Notes under the pieces: generated by a model
The model's input: only the letters and a program-made list of their open reading frames with translations
What the model was told of the DNA's origin: nothing
The model's database searches: none
Program-made: the position numbers and the translations under genes
Source of the DNA: CAZYVU01 sp964651435
GTDB taxonomy: Bacteria > Desulfobacterota > Syntrophorhabdia > Syntrophorhabdales > CAYQXL01
DNA: 64,000 nt
Assembly (NCBI GenBank): GCA_964651435.1
Contig: CAZYVU010000002.1
Coordinates: 60,069-124,068, forward strand
Direction of reading: 5' to 3'
Part shown: one piece after another, positions 27,019 through 35,877 of the stretch
Layout of the letters: each line of letters begins with the position of its first letter
Position numbering within the stretch: the stretch's first letter is position 1

Positions 27019-28074
27019 CTATCGGGCACTTTCTATTATACCACCACCGACAACGAGATCCTCATGGTACAGCACTACCGACTGTCCCGGGGAGACGGCA
27101 CTGACGGGGTCCGGAAAGTTAACCTCGAGCATCTGGTTGGTGACGGAGAAGGCACAAGGCCTTTCCCTTTGCCGGTAACGGGTTTTGCCCGTAGTCTTCA
27201 CGGCCGACGGGCAGAAAAAAGTGGCCTGCGTAGCCGTGACCTTATGCTTGAGAAGCATCTCTTTAGGACCGACGAAGAGGGCGTTGTCCTGAATCCGAAG
27301 CTCAAGGACGTAGAGGGGGTAACGGTACGGTACGTTTATGCCCCTCCGTTGGCCCACCGTATAGAGGTGGATGCCCTGGTGCCTGCCCATCCATGTGCCA
27401 TCATAAAGGTATATGGGGCCTTCCCTGGCTTCGATGAAGGGTGCGAGAAAGGTCCTGTAGTTGTTCCCGGGGACGAAGCAGACATCCTGGCTCTCTTTGA
27501 CGGGACCATCCCACAAGCCCAACCCCAGGAAGCCCTCGGTCGCCTCGCGCTTCGTCGATGAAGCTAACGGGAAGAGGGTGCGGCTCAGCAACTCCCCGGG
27601 AACTGCGTAGAGAAAGTAGGACTGGTCCTTCTCGTTGTCCTGAGCCTTCTTGATCACATAGCCGTCGTTTGTTCTCCCTATGGCCGCGTAGTGTCCTGTG
27701 GCGATCTTGTCCGCACCGAGGCCCGATGCCCACTGCGCAAAGGCAGAGAATTTGATGCGGCTATTGCAGAGCACGCAGGGATTGGGGGTCCGGCCTTGCC
27801 TGTACTCTTCAATGAAAGGGGCCATGATCTGTTCTTCGAACTCCTTATGCAGGTCGAGGACGTGGTGGGGAATGGAAAGGCTTTCGGCAGCAGCCTTCGC
27901 CCGGTCCACACTTCCTGCGAGGCAGGAGCGGGTATCTGCGCCCGATGAACTGCACTGATCAGACCCGGTGAGGCGAAAGGTGACGCCGACCACCCTGTAG
28001 CCGGTCTTCTTAAGGAGATAGGCAGCATAGGTGCTGTCGATGCCCCCGCTCATGGCCACAAACACCGTCTCCAT
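27019..28074 (-). CDS. mnmA: tRNA-specific 2-thiouridylase MnmA
   Basis: The 351-residue enzyme thiolates U34 of tRNA Lys, Glu and Gln. It shows the P-loop SGGIDST (9-15), catalytic Cys100 in NPCVLCN and Cys199 in DVCFV, which form the disulfide relay, and the TVGQRRGI block of the central domain. Length is normal. It is divergent from ctpA with an 83-base spacer that must contain both promoters. Confidence 0.97.
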   Translation of the reverse strand: METVFVAMSGGIDSTYAAYLLKKTGYRVVGVTFRLTGSDQCSSSGADTRSCLAGSVDRAKAAAESLSIPHHVLDLHKEFEEQIMAPFIEEYRQGRTPNPCVLCNSRIKFSAFAQWASGLGADKIATGHYAAIGRTNDGYVIKKAQDNEKDQSYFLYAVPGELLSRTLFPLASSTKREATEGFLGLGLWDGPVKESQDVCFVPGNNYRTFLAPFIEAREGPIYLYDGTWMGRHQGIHLYTVGQRRGINVPYRYPLYVLELRIQDNALFVGPKEMLLKHKVTATQATFFCPSAVKTTGKTRYRQRERPCAFSVTNQMLEVNFPDPVSAVSPGQSVVLYHEDLVVGGGIIESAR

Positions 28075-28157
28075 AGGTCAACACAATACCACGGCCAAGG
28101 GCTCATTGAAAGTTGGTAATACATGTTGTAAGCTTAACCAGTTAGGAGGTTGCGGAG

Positions 28158-29498
28158 ATGAATAAGAAGATCAAGGTCTCGGTAAGCATTGTGTTTGTAT
28201 GCATTTTCCTCCTGGGGTTTTTCATGGGGGCTCACGGGAAGAAGGGTCTATCTCAGGGGGAGAGTGGTGAAATATATGAATATTTAAGGACCTTTTCCGA
28301 TGCCATCGATATTGTCAAGAAGAATTACGTTGAGAACGTTAAGGATAGGGACATTGTCTATGCTGCCGTGAAGGGGGTGCTTGAATCGTTGGACCCCCAT
28401 TCCACCTTTATGAATCCCGAAAGCTACAAGGAGATGCAGACGGAAACGAAGGGAGAGTTTGGGGGCATCGGTATAGAAATAACGATCAAAGACGGATTCC
28501 CGACGGTCATTACGCCCATCGAGGACACGCCGGCCTTTAAGGCAGGGCTGAAGGCAGGAGACCACATCGTCAAGATTGAGGGCAAGCCGGCCAAGAACAT
28601 GAGCCTTGTCGAGGTTGTGAAGATGATAAGGGGTCCCAAGGGCAAGCCTGTTTTGCTCACCGTCATGCGGGAGGGGTTTACGGTTCCGCAAGATTTCAAG
28701 GTTATCCGTGACGTTATCGTTGTAAAGAGCATCAAGTACCGTATGCTGGATGATCAATACGGGTATATCAGAATTACGCAGTTCCAGGAAAAGACGGCGC
28801 GTGACCTCGATAACGCCATGAAGGAGTTGGAAAAGAGCAACAAAGACAAGCCGCTCAAAGGCCTCATTGTTGATCTCAGAAATGACCCCGGCGGACTGCT
28901 GGAACAGGCGGTGGAGGTTTCGGACCGCTTTCTGAGCGACGGGCTGATAGTTTATATAGAGGGGCGGAACAAACAGAGCGAGAAGATGAGATTTGTAGCG
29001 CGAAAAGGCGCGGGAGACTATACGGGGCCACTTGTCGTACTCGTAAACGAGGGGAGCGCCAGCGCATCGGAGATCGTTGCAGGGGCCCTTCAGGATCACA
29101 AGCGTGCTATCCTGGTCGGGGCGAAGACCTTTGGCAAAGGTTCGGTTCAGACCGTTTTCCCCTTGAGCGATGGGTCGGCTCTTAAGCTCACGACTGCCAA
29201 ATATTTTACGCCCAACGGTCGTTCGATTCAGGCCGAGGGTATTATGCCCGACATCGTCGTTGACAGTAACATCGTTCGGGCCAAGGACCGGGGAACGCCC
29301 ATTCGGGAGAAGGATCTGGAGCGTCAGAATAACACTGCTTCGGGCAAGGAGAAGAACGGTGAGCAGAAGAAGGCTGTTGGCCCTGAGGAGATCGGCAAGG
29401 TCGACGAGGACTACCAGCTCTACATGGCCCTTCAGGTCATAAAGGGCTGGGATGCACTCCGGGGAAAGCCTGCAGCGGCCGCCGCCGGCAAGAACTAA
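28158..29498 (+). CDS. ctpA: S41 family C-terminal processing protease (PDZ domain)
   Basis: The 446-residue periplasmic protease has an N-terminal signal anchor (about 5-27), a PDZ domain (about 100-185, FGGIGIEI and IKIEGKPAKNM-like) and the S41 catalytic domain with nucleophile Ser near 302 in GSASASE and Lys327 in FGKGSVQT, the usual 25 residues apart. The C-terminal 60 residues are lysine-rich and low complexity. AGGAGG lies 9 bases before the ATG. It meets ybgC tail to tail with a single base between the stops. Confidence 0.96.
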   Translation: MNKKIKVSVSIVFVCIFLLGFFMGAHGKKGLSQGESGEIYEYLRTFSDAIDIVKKNYVENVKDRDIVYAAVKGVLESLDPHSTFMNPESYKEMQTETKGEFGGIGIEITIKDGFPTVITPIEDTPAFKAGLKAGDHIVKIEGKPAKNMSLVEVVKMIRGPKGKPVLLTVMREGFTVPQDFKVIRDVIVVKSIKYRMLDDQYGYIRITQFQEKTARDLDNAMKELEKSNKDKPLKGLIVDLRNDPGGLLEQAVEVSDRFLSDGLIVYIEGRNKQSEKMRFVARKGAGDYTGPLVVLVNEGSASASEIVAGALQDHKRAILVGAKTFGKGSVQTVFPLSDGSALKLTTAKYFTPNGRSIQAEGIMPDIVVDSNIVRAKDRGTPIREKDLERQNNTASGKEKNGEQKKAVGPEEIGKVDEDYQLYMALQVIKGWDALRGKPAAAAAGKN

Positions 29499-29499
29499 C

Positions 29500-29895
29500 T
29501 CACTCTTTGCTTAATTGGTTCAGAAGGGCCTGGCGGAACTCGGCCGGCAGGCCCTTTAATTTGCCCTGCCCATCGACGCAGACCATCTGCGTTCGTCCTC
29601 TCGTGGTCAGCCGCTCTTCGCAGTGGATGGTGTGTACAAGGAGGAAGGAGGCGCGTCCAACGTCCTGAACCGTCGTTCTCACGTGAATGGTTTGGCCCAA
29701 TCGTACGGCGCTGAGCAGGTCGGCATTTGCCTCCTTGACCATAACAAAAATGTTGCGCTTCTCCCACTCGTCCAGAACAATCCCGATGGACGCAAGCCAT
29801 TCGTACCACGACTTCTCGAAGAACTTGAAGTAGTCGGCATAATAGACGACACCCCCTGCGTCGGTGTCCTGATAGAAAATGCGTGTGTCGTACAT
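29500..29895 (-). CDS. acyl-CoA thioesterase, YbgC/4-hydroxybenzoyl-CoA thioesterase family
   Basis: This 131-residue hotdog protein has the motif YQDTDAGGVVYYADYFKFFE, in which the Asp is the catalytic residue. It hydrolyses short or aromatic acyl-CoA thioesters. YbgC usually lies beside tol-pal genes, which are not here. In an organism with an aryl-CoA ligase (48.4 kb) a 4-hydroxybenzoyl-CoA type activity is also possible. Confidence 0.9.
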   Translation of the reverse strand: MYDTRIFYQDTDAGGVVYYADYFKFFEKSWYEWLASIGIVLDEWEKRNIFVMVKEANADLLSAVRLGQTIHVRTTVQDVGRASFLLVHTIHCEERLTTRGRTQMVCVDGQGKLKGLPAEFRQALLNQLSKE

Positions 29896-29962
29896 GGCAT
29901 TTTCTTACCATGACAGGGCGCTGCGGTCAAGTTCGGGCCTTGATATTCTGTTGTATTTGTTT

Positions 29963-29987
29963 TAATCTAAGTACTATTCTAATCTAA
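29963..29987 (+). promoter_or_regulatory. TAATCTAA direct repeat upstream of the FprA-rubrerythrin genes
   Basis: TAATCTAA occurs at 29963-29970 and 29980-29987, 17 bases apart, about 40-60 bases before the fprA start. It lies in the most AT-rich part of the spacer and may be a regulator site or overlap the promoter. A loose -35/-10 pair TTGTAT/TATTCT (29951-29980) is nearby. Confidence 0.35.
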
Positions 29988-30025
29988 ACCGAGCGTCTCA
30001 AAATTCATCGAACTGAGGAGGAGTG

Positions 30026-31243
30026 ATGAAGCCCGTAATGATTAAGCCTGACGCGTACTGGGTGGGAGTGGTTGACTGGGCGGTTCGTGATTTTCACGGC
30101 TATGTCACGCAGAATGGAACGACATATAACAACTATCTGCTCATGGATGACCAGGTAACCCTTTTCGACACGGTCAAGCATGACTTCTCTGAAGTAACGA
30201 TAGGAAACATTCGAGAGATTGTGGATCCCGCCAAAATCGTCAATGTTATCGTCAATCACATCGAGCCCGATCACGGAAGCAGCATCGAGGCGATCATGCA
30301 GGTTGCCCCAAATGCGACCATCTTCATCACGGAGCGGGGAAAGAAGGGTTTGGACCGTTGCTACGACACTTCTTCCTGGAAATTTCGGATTGTAAAGTCG
30401 GGGGAGACCCTGTCGACGGGTAAGTACACGCTTCTATTTCTCGAAACACCGATGCTGCACTGGCCCGATTCGATGGTTACATACATTAAGGAATTAAAGC
30501 TCCTCATCTCGCAGGACGCTTTCGGGCAGCACATTGCGACGACGTCGCGGTTTGATGACGATTTTGTGCAGTGCCACTCCCTTTTCGAGCTTGAGGACGC
30601 CATAGTCGATTATTATGCAAACATCCTCATGCCTTTCGGGCAGCTCATTAAGACAAAGATTGCCGAGATTGTTAAGGCAGGTTTGGAGATCGACATGATT
30701 GCGCCGGACCATGGTATAATTTGGAGAAAGGATCCGGGCAAGATCATCCAAATGTACCTTGATATGGCCTCAGGAAAGGCCGAGGAGAGGGTGGTCGTCA
30801 TCTATGACACCATGTGGCACAGCACGGAGCAGATGATTATTCCGATTATGCAGGGCATCAAGGATACGGGCATCGATTGTCGAGTGATCAAGCTGAGAGC
30901 AACGCCCATGAGCGTGGCCGTAAAGGAGTTCTGGAGGTCCAGGGGAACGCTTATTGGAACCCCGACGATCAACAACGTTATGTTCCCCTCTGTTGCTGAG
31001 TTTCTTTACCATTTAGGCGGACTGCGACCCAAGAACCGCATGATCGGTGCCTTCGGTAGTTTTGGATGGGGCGGGGGGGCTGTGAAGGAGGCGTACGACC
31101 AGTTTAAGAAGATGGGTCTTGAGGCGGTGGAGCCGGGGATGCAGGTTCTGTACCGGCCCGGGGCGGAAGATCAGGAGAAATGTTATCAGTTCGGCAAAAC
31201 CTTTGCCGAGAATGTTAGAGAGTACCAGGGAAAGTTTATATAG
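30026..31243 (+). CDS. fprA: FprA-type flavodiiron protein
   Basis: The 405-residue protein starts at ATG 30026 behind GAGGAGGAG; the GTG three bases earlier is less likely. It has a metallo-beta-lactamase-like diiron domain with ligands His78, Glu80, Asp82 and His83 (HIEPDH) and further His in LETPMLHWPD and PDHG, then a flavodoxin domain (from about 255, YDTMWHSTEQM) for FMN. It reduces O2 to water or NO to N2O in anaerobes. Rubrerythrin follows after 24 bases, a classic oxygen-defence pair. Confidence 0.95.
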   Translation: MKPVMIKPDAYWVGVVDWAVRDFHGYVTQNGTTYNNYLLMDDQVTLFDTVKHDFSEVTIGNIREIVDPAKIVNVIVNHIEPDHGSSIEAIMQVAPNATIFITERGKKGLDRCYDTSSWKFRIVKSGETLSTGKYTLLFLETPMLHWPDSMVTYIKELKLLISQDAFGQHIATTSRFDDDFVQCHSLFELEDAIVDYYANILMPFGQLIKTKIAEIVKAGLEIDMIAPDHGIIWRKDPGKIIQMYLDMASGKAEERVVVIYDTMWHSTEQMIIPIMQGIKDTGIDCRVIKLRATPMSVAVKEFWRSRGTLIGTPTINNVMFPSVAEFLYHLGGLRPKNRMIGAFGSFGWGGGAVKEAYDQFKKMGLEAVEPGMQVLYRPGAEDQEKCYQFGKTFAENVREYQGKFI

Positions 31244-31267
31244 TAGCCAATCTTATGGAGGTGTCCT

Positions 31268-31762
31268 ATGGCAAAAACGGAAGAGAATCTAAAAACGGCC
31301 TTCGCGGGGGAGTCTCAGGCAAACAGAAAATACCTCGCTTTCGCAAAGAAAGCCGAGGAGGAGGGCCATAAGGCGGTTGCCAAGCTTTTTCGAGCTGCGG
31401 CAGAGGCCGAAACCGTCCATGCCCACAATCACTTGAGAGAGCTGAAAGGAATCAAGAGCACTAAAGAAAACCTGCAGGAGGCCATTGAGGGCGAGTCGCA
31501 CGAGTTTCTCAGCATGTATCCCGAGATGATTGAGCAGGCAAAGGCGGAAGATCAGAAGGGTGCCCTCAGGAGTTTTCAAATTGCCAACGAGGTTGAAAAG
31601 GTGCACCACGCACTTTACAAAAAAGCGTTGGAGAATCTCGGAAACAACGCAGACACCGATTACTACATATGCAAGGTCTGTGGGTACACGGCTGACGGCG
31701 AGGCACCGGACACCTGTCCGGTCTGTGGTGCCAAAAAGATGGCCTTTTACAAGGTCGATTGA
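31268..31762 (+). CDS. rbr: rubrerythrin
   Basis: The 164-residue protein has an N-terminal ferritin-like diiron domain (NLKTAFAGESQANRKY and later EVEKVHHALY) and a C-terminal rubredoxin-like domain with CKVCGY and CPVCG. It reduces H2O2 with electrons from rubredoxin or NADH systems. It has its own ribosome site (GGAGGTG) and follows fprA, so the two probably form an operon. Confidence 0.97.
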   Translation: MAKTEENLKTAFAGESQANRKYLAFAKKAEEEGHKAVAKLFRAAAEAETVHAHNHLRELKGIKSTKENLQEAIEGESHEFLSMYPEMIEQAKAEDQKGALRSFQIANEVEKVHHALYKKALENLGNNADTDYYICKVCGYTADGEAPDTCPVCGAKKMAFYKVD

Positions 31763-31874
31763 TAGTGCTGACGGAACATGGAGGGATGCGGTTAAGGCCC
31801 GGCAATGGAGATGTGGGGTTGTTTCCTGCAACCTTGCCCGGCTTTTGCCGCACCTCTGTTGCCCTTTACTATCG

Positions 31875-32447
31875 ATGAACGTTGTTGCATTTCTCGGCAG
31901 CCCCCGTGTAGGAGGCAATTCCGAGACACTTCTGTCCGAGGCGTTGCGAGGTGTTGACGAGCGCCGCCATGCAGTGCGTCTCTACCGTCTTGGGGAGATG
32001 AATATCAGGCCTTGTGAAAACTGCGACGACTGTGGGTCGTCGGGTCGGTGCATCATCGACGACGACATGCAGGATGTGTATGGTGCCATCCGGGAGGCCC
32101 ATCGCATTATTGTTGCCTCGCCCATCTTTTTTCTCGGTCTCTCAGCGCAGACAAAGATTATGATCGATCGCTGCCAACTCTTTTGGCACGAGACATATGT
32201 CCGGAAACAACCGATTTCCGAAGACCCGTTTGGACGAAAGGGTCTTCTGCTTGTTGTGGGGGGGATGACCAAGGAGGTTGGTGGTCAGTGTGCCGATGCG
32301 TCGGCAAGGGCATTCTTTCGGACTATAAGCGTACCTTCCCACGAAACACTAATCTATCTCGGTGTCGACGAAAAGGGGGCTATCTCCCGCCATGCGACGG
32401 CCCTGAAGGATGCCTATGAGGCGGGGCTTCGCCTCGTCTCCCCATAG
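31875..32447 (+). CDS. iron-sulfur flavoprotein (NADPH-dependent FMN reductase fold)
   Basis: The start ATG 31875 gives MNVVAFLGSPRVGGNS, the FMN phosphate loop of flavodoxin-like reductases; the frame open from 31530 runs through rubrerythrin and was rejected. The compact motif Cys47-x2-Cys50-x2-Cys53-x5-Cys59 matches the [4Fe-4S] motif CX2CX2CX4-7C of archaeal and clostridial Isf proteins. At 190 residues the size fits. It likely accepts ferredoxin electrons and may reduce O2 or peroxide, agreeing with the two genes before it. The spacer from rubrerythrin is 112 bases. Confidence 0.9.
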   Translation: MNVVAFLGSPRVGGNSETLLSEALRGVDERRHAVRLYRLGEMNIRPCENCDDCGSSGRCIIDDDMQDVYGAIREAHRIIVASPIFFLGLSAQTKIMIDRCQLFWHETYVRKQPISEDPFGRKGLLLVVGGMTKEVGGQCADASARAFFRTISVPSHETLIYLGVDEKGAISRHATALKDAYEAGLRLVSP

Positions 32448-32485
32448 GGGCCTCCTGATACGGGGGCCCGCAAGGCCTCAGTGCG

Positions 32486-32514
32486 TTGACAAGGGGGAAG
32501 GGCCATAGTATAAA
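32486..32514 (+). promoter_or_regulatory. sigma-70 type promoter for feoAB
   Basis: TTGACA (32486-32491) and TATAAA (32509-32514) are separated by exactly 17 bases. The expected start of transcription is near 32521, about 40 bases before the feoAB ATG. I see no Fur-type palindrome over it. Confidence 0.7.
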
Positions 32515-32559
32515 CAACATCAGTGTACTGCCGCCAGTCTGCTGTAAAACTTGATTTCC

Positions 32560-34806
32560 ATGGATGAAAAACCGACTATAGTCTCATTTCTGCAGGAGGG
32601 CCAAGAAGGCATCGTCTACTCTGTTGCCGGGGGCAAGGGATTTTCGAGCAGGCTTGCGGGAATGGGTATCGTACCGGGCGTAAGGATTCGTGTACTGAGA
32701 AAGAGCGGCGGATCGATTATCGTTCTCGCCTCAGGCACACGTGTTGCCCTTGGTACGGGGCAGGCGGAAAAGATTCTTGTTATACCTGCGTCGGAGGCGG
32801 CCGAGGAAGAGGCTCAGGCGGCCCCTAAAAAGCACCTCCTTGTTGCCTTGACGGGACAGCCGAACGCCGGCAAGTCGACCATCTTTAATGTACTTACGGG
32901 GCTTTCCCAGCATGTGGGAAACTGGCCTGGAAAAACGGTTGAGAAGAAGGAAGGAACGCACACGCGGGATGATGCGGACATTAGGATTGTCGATCTTCCC
33001 GGAACGTACAGCCTTAGCGCTTTTTCGGAGGAGGAACGTGTTGCCAGGGAGTTTATTATCCATGAACATCCCGATGTGGTGGCACTGGTTGTCGATGCAT
33101 CGGCCCTGGAGCGAAGCCTTTACCTGCTGTCCGAGCTGGTTCTCCTCAGCCCGCCCATCATTGTAGCCGTAAACATGATGGATGTGGCGGAGGATCATGG
33201 AATTCACGTCGATGTTCAGGCCCTCGAAAAAGCTCTCGGCATGCATGTCGTGCCCATGGTTGCGGCGAAGAACCAGGGAATACGCGAACTCGTGACAGCC
33301 ATCGTCGATCTTTCCGAAGGAAGGCTCTCTTACAATCCCCGCTACCCGAATGTGTCGGCGGACCACCAGGAGATCTTTCAGAGGCTCAAGGAGCTCACCC
33401 ACGAGTTCGTCCCTCCGCTGTACCGGGAGGATTGGATCGCGACGAAGCTGATGGAGGGTGATACCGAAATAACAGGCATTATGGAAAAAACGGTCCCCCC
33501 GCATCGCTGGACGGAGGTACAATCGCTGCTCATAAAGCACGAAGACGCACTGAGGGCTGTCGTTGGAGGTCGGTACGACTGGATTGAAGAGGTGACAAGA
33601 GCCGCCGTCTCGCGGTTCAAGATGGGACAGGTGCTCATCACGGATCGCATCGACCATCTGCTCACACGTCCCGTAATCGGGGTGCCCGTTCTCCTGGCCA
33701 TTCTTGCCCTGGTCTTTCTCGTAACCTACGTCGCAGGCTTTCCCCTGCAGGAGCTCATAGAAGAAGGTGTGTCGGCGCTCGGAAGAGGCGTAGGAGCTGC
33801 CTTGGAGGGAGCGCCTCCGTGGGTTCGCGGTGTTCTCATCGACGGAGCCATCGGTGGGGCCGGATCGGTCGTTACCTTTGTTCCGATCCTGGTTATTTTC
33901 TTTGCAGCCATGTCCTTTCTGGAGAATGTCGGCTACATGGCACGGGCCGCTTTCGTTATGGACAAGTTCATGCATATCATAGGGCTGCACGGGAAGAGCT
34001 TTCTCCCCATGTGTCTCGGTTTCGGATGCAACGTGCCCTCGGTTCTGGGGGCGCGCATTGTGGAGTCGCGCAGGGCACGGCTTCTCACCATCTTTCTCAC
34101 CCCATTCGTCCCCTGTACGGGGCGGCTTGCTTCCCTCACCTTCATAGCCGCTGCAGTTTTTGGACCAAAGGCCTTTTGGATCACCTGGGGTCTGGTGGCG
34201 GCTAACATTGTGGCCCTTGGCATAGCAGGCATGATTATTAGCCGCACCTTCTTTCGTCATGAACCGGTCCCGTTTATCATGGAGCTTCCCCTCTATCACA
34301 GGCCCAACCTCCGCCTGATCGGCAGCGTCGTCTGGATGCGGACACTTACCTTTATCCGCAAGGCGGGCACCATCATTCTCGTCTTTTCGGTCATCTTGTG
34401 GCTCCTTGCCAACCTTCCCTACGGGGCCGTGGAAAATAGCGTGCTTGCCGTCGTGGGCAGAGCGCTCGCGCCGTTGGGTGCGCCCCTTGGCTTGGACTGG
34501 AAGATGATCGTAGCGCTTATCTCCAGCATCATCGCCAAGGAAAATTCCATCGCCACCCTTGGCGTTCTGTATAGTGTGGGCGAGCAGGGGCTGAGCACCG
34601 TTTTGCCCTCCGTCATCTCTCACCCCTCGGCGCTTTCCTTCCTGACGGTGTTGATGTTCTTTATCCCCTGCCTGCCTACGATCACCGCCATGCGCCAGGA
34701 GATGGCTGATTGGCGTTGGTTTACGTTTTCCCTTGGGTTCATGTTTGTCATCTCTTACGGAGGGGGTGTATGCGCCTACCACTTGGCCCGTTTGCTCGGC
34801 ATTTGA
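32560..34806 (+). CDS. feoB: fused FeoA-FeoB ferrous iron transporter
   Basis: The 748-residue protein begins with a complete FeoA-like SH3 domain (about 5-76), then a short acidic linker and the FeoB G domain with G1 GQPNAGKST (99-107), G3 DLPG and G4 NMMD. After the helical guanine-release domain come two Gate-containing membrane halves with conserved cysteines (GFGCNVPS and TPFVPCTGR). ATG 32560 was preferred to TTG 32551. Fe2+ import by this protein would feed the many Fe-S proteins in the region. Fusion of FeoA to FeoB is known but less usual than separate genes. Confidence 0.95.
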   Translation: MDEKPTIVSFLQEGQEGIVYSVAGGKGFSSRLAGMGIVPGVRIRVLRKSGGSIIVLASGTRVALGTGQAEKILVIPASEAAEEEAQAAPKKHLLVALTGQPNAGKSTIFNVLTGLSQHVGNWPGKTVEKKEGTHTRDDADIRIVDLPGTYSLSAFSEEERVAREFIIHEHPDVVALVVDASALERSLYLLSELVLLSPPIIVAVNMMDVAEDHGIHVDVQALEKALGMHVVPMVAAKNQGIRELVTAIVDLSEGRLSYNPRYPNVSADHQEIFQRLKELTHEFVPPLYREDWIATKLMEGDTEITGIMEKTVPPHRWTEVQSLLIKHEDALRAVVGGRYDWIEEVTRAAVSRFKMGQVLITDRIDHLLTRPVIGVPVLLAILALVFLVTYVAGFPLQELIEEGVSALGRGVGAALEGAPPWVRGVLIDGAIGGAGSVVTFVPILVIFFAAMSFLENVGYMARAAFVMDKFMHIIGLHGKSFLPMCLGFGCNVPSVLGARIVESRRARLLTIFLTPFVPCTGRLASLTFIAAAVFGPKAFWITWGLVAANIVALGIAGMIISRTFFRHEPVPFIMELPLYHRPNLRLIGSVVWMRTLTFIRKAGTIILVFSVILWLLANLPYGAVENSVLAVVGRALAPLGAPLGLDWKMIVALISSIIAKENSIATLGVLYSVGEQGLSTVLPSVISHPSALSFLTVLMFFIPCLPTITAMRQEMADWRWFTFSLGFMFVISYGGGVCAYHLARLLGI

Positions 34807-34818
34807 TGCCTGCACGCT

Positions 34819-35877
34819 ATGAAGTCGCCGACGAATCGTAGAGGTTCTGACAGATCTAGTAGGATTGCCGGTCGTTGCTTTCCGGCCTCCGCATCTATTC
34901 TTATGATCGGCACCTTCTTTTTTTGCCTCACAGCCGTCTGGGGGGCGACGACGGAAAGACCGCTGAAGGATGCATCTTTTATACCGCAGTGGAAGCCCCA
35001 GGCGCAGTTCGCCGGGTATTACGTGGCCTTCGAAAAGGGGTTCTACAGAAGAGAGGGGATCAACCTCTCCATTCTTGTCGGCGACCCGAGAAGACCTCCT
35101 GCTGAACTCCTTCAGCGCGGGGAAGTGGATTTTGCGACCATGTGGCTATCGTCGGGCATAGAAAGGCGGTCGAAGGACATCCGGGTCGTAAACTTGGCAC
35201 AGATTGTTCAGCGCTCGTCACTTATGCTTGTGGCGAAGAAGACAAGCGGGATAGCGCGGCCGTCGGATATGAACGGGAAGAAGGTGGGCGTATGGAAGGG
35301 TGATTTCCAGATCCAGCCCGAGGCCTTTTTCCGCAAGTACGGCCTCAACGTCAGAACGGTCGCTCAGGGCTATTCAGTCAACCTCTTTCTGCGGGACGGC
35401 ATCGACGTGGCTTCGGCAATGTGGTACAACGAGTACCATACGCTGTTCAGTGCAGGACTAAACCCGGAGGAACTGAACACGTTCTATTTTTCCGATCATG
35501 GCCTGAACTTTCCGGAAGACGGTATCTACATGATGGAAGGCAACTACCAACAAAATCAAGTTCTTGCCCAAGGTTTTGTGCGGGCGTCCATCGATGGATG
35601 GCTCTATGCCTTTGAACACCCGGAGGAGGCGTTGCAGATCGTCATAAAATACATGGTAGCGGCCAATGTTCCTGCCAATACGGCCCATCAGCGGTGGATG
35701 CTGAGTAGAATGAAAGACATCATCCTGCCGAAGGGCGGTTTGCGGCAAAGCATAGGCATTCTGGACCGGGCCGATTTCTTGAGCGTTGCGGAGGAAATGA
35801 AGGCGCAGAAGTTAATCCCGAAGGCGCCTCGCTTCGAAGAATTCGGCCTAAACTGTGTAGCCCATGCTGAGAAATAG
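34819..35877 (+). CDS. NMT1/THI5-like periplasmic binding protein
   Basis: The 352-residue protein has a basic N-terminus and a signal segment (about 25-43) followed by the binding fold (SFIPQWKPQAQFAGYYVAFEKGFY), as in thiamine-precursor, sulfonate and nitrate binding proteins. No permease or ATPase gene is adjacent. Instead the 3' end overlaps by 14 bases the gene for a membrane Cache-SpoIIE phosphatase, so it is more likely a periplasmic ligand-sensing partner than a transport component. Ligand unknown. It follows feoAB after 12 bases and may share its transcript. Confidence 0.88.
   Translation: MKSPTNRRGSDRSSRIAGRCFPASASILMIGTFFFCLTAVWGATTERPLKDASFIPQWKPQAQFAGYYVAFEKGFYRREGINLSILVGDPRRPPAELLQRGEVDFATMWLSSGIERRSKDIRVVNLAQIVQRSSLMLVAKKTSGIARPSDMNGKKVGVWKGDFQIQPEAFFRKYGLNVRTVAQGYSVNLFLRDGIDVASAMWYNEYHTLFSAGLNPEELNTFYFSDHGLNFPEDGIYMMEGNYQQNQVLAQGFVRASIDGWLYAFEHPEEALQIVIKYMVAANVPANTAHQRWMLSRMKDIILPKGGLRQSIGILDRADFLSVAEEMKAQKLIPKAPRFEEFGLNCVAHAEK

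Noticed and set aside
32731..34815. 694-residue minus-strand open frame
   Set aside because: Antisense to feoAB, whose GTPase and membrane motifs are all present; no family features in the antisense protein.
34819..35877. Ordinary thiamine-precursor or sulfonate ABC transporter
   Set aside because: No permease or ATPase gene is adjacent, and the overlap is with a signalling phosphatase gene.
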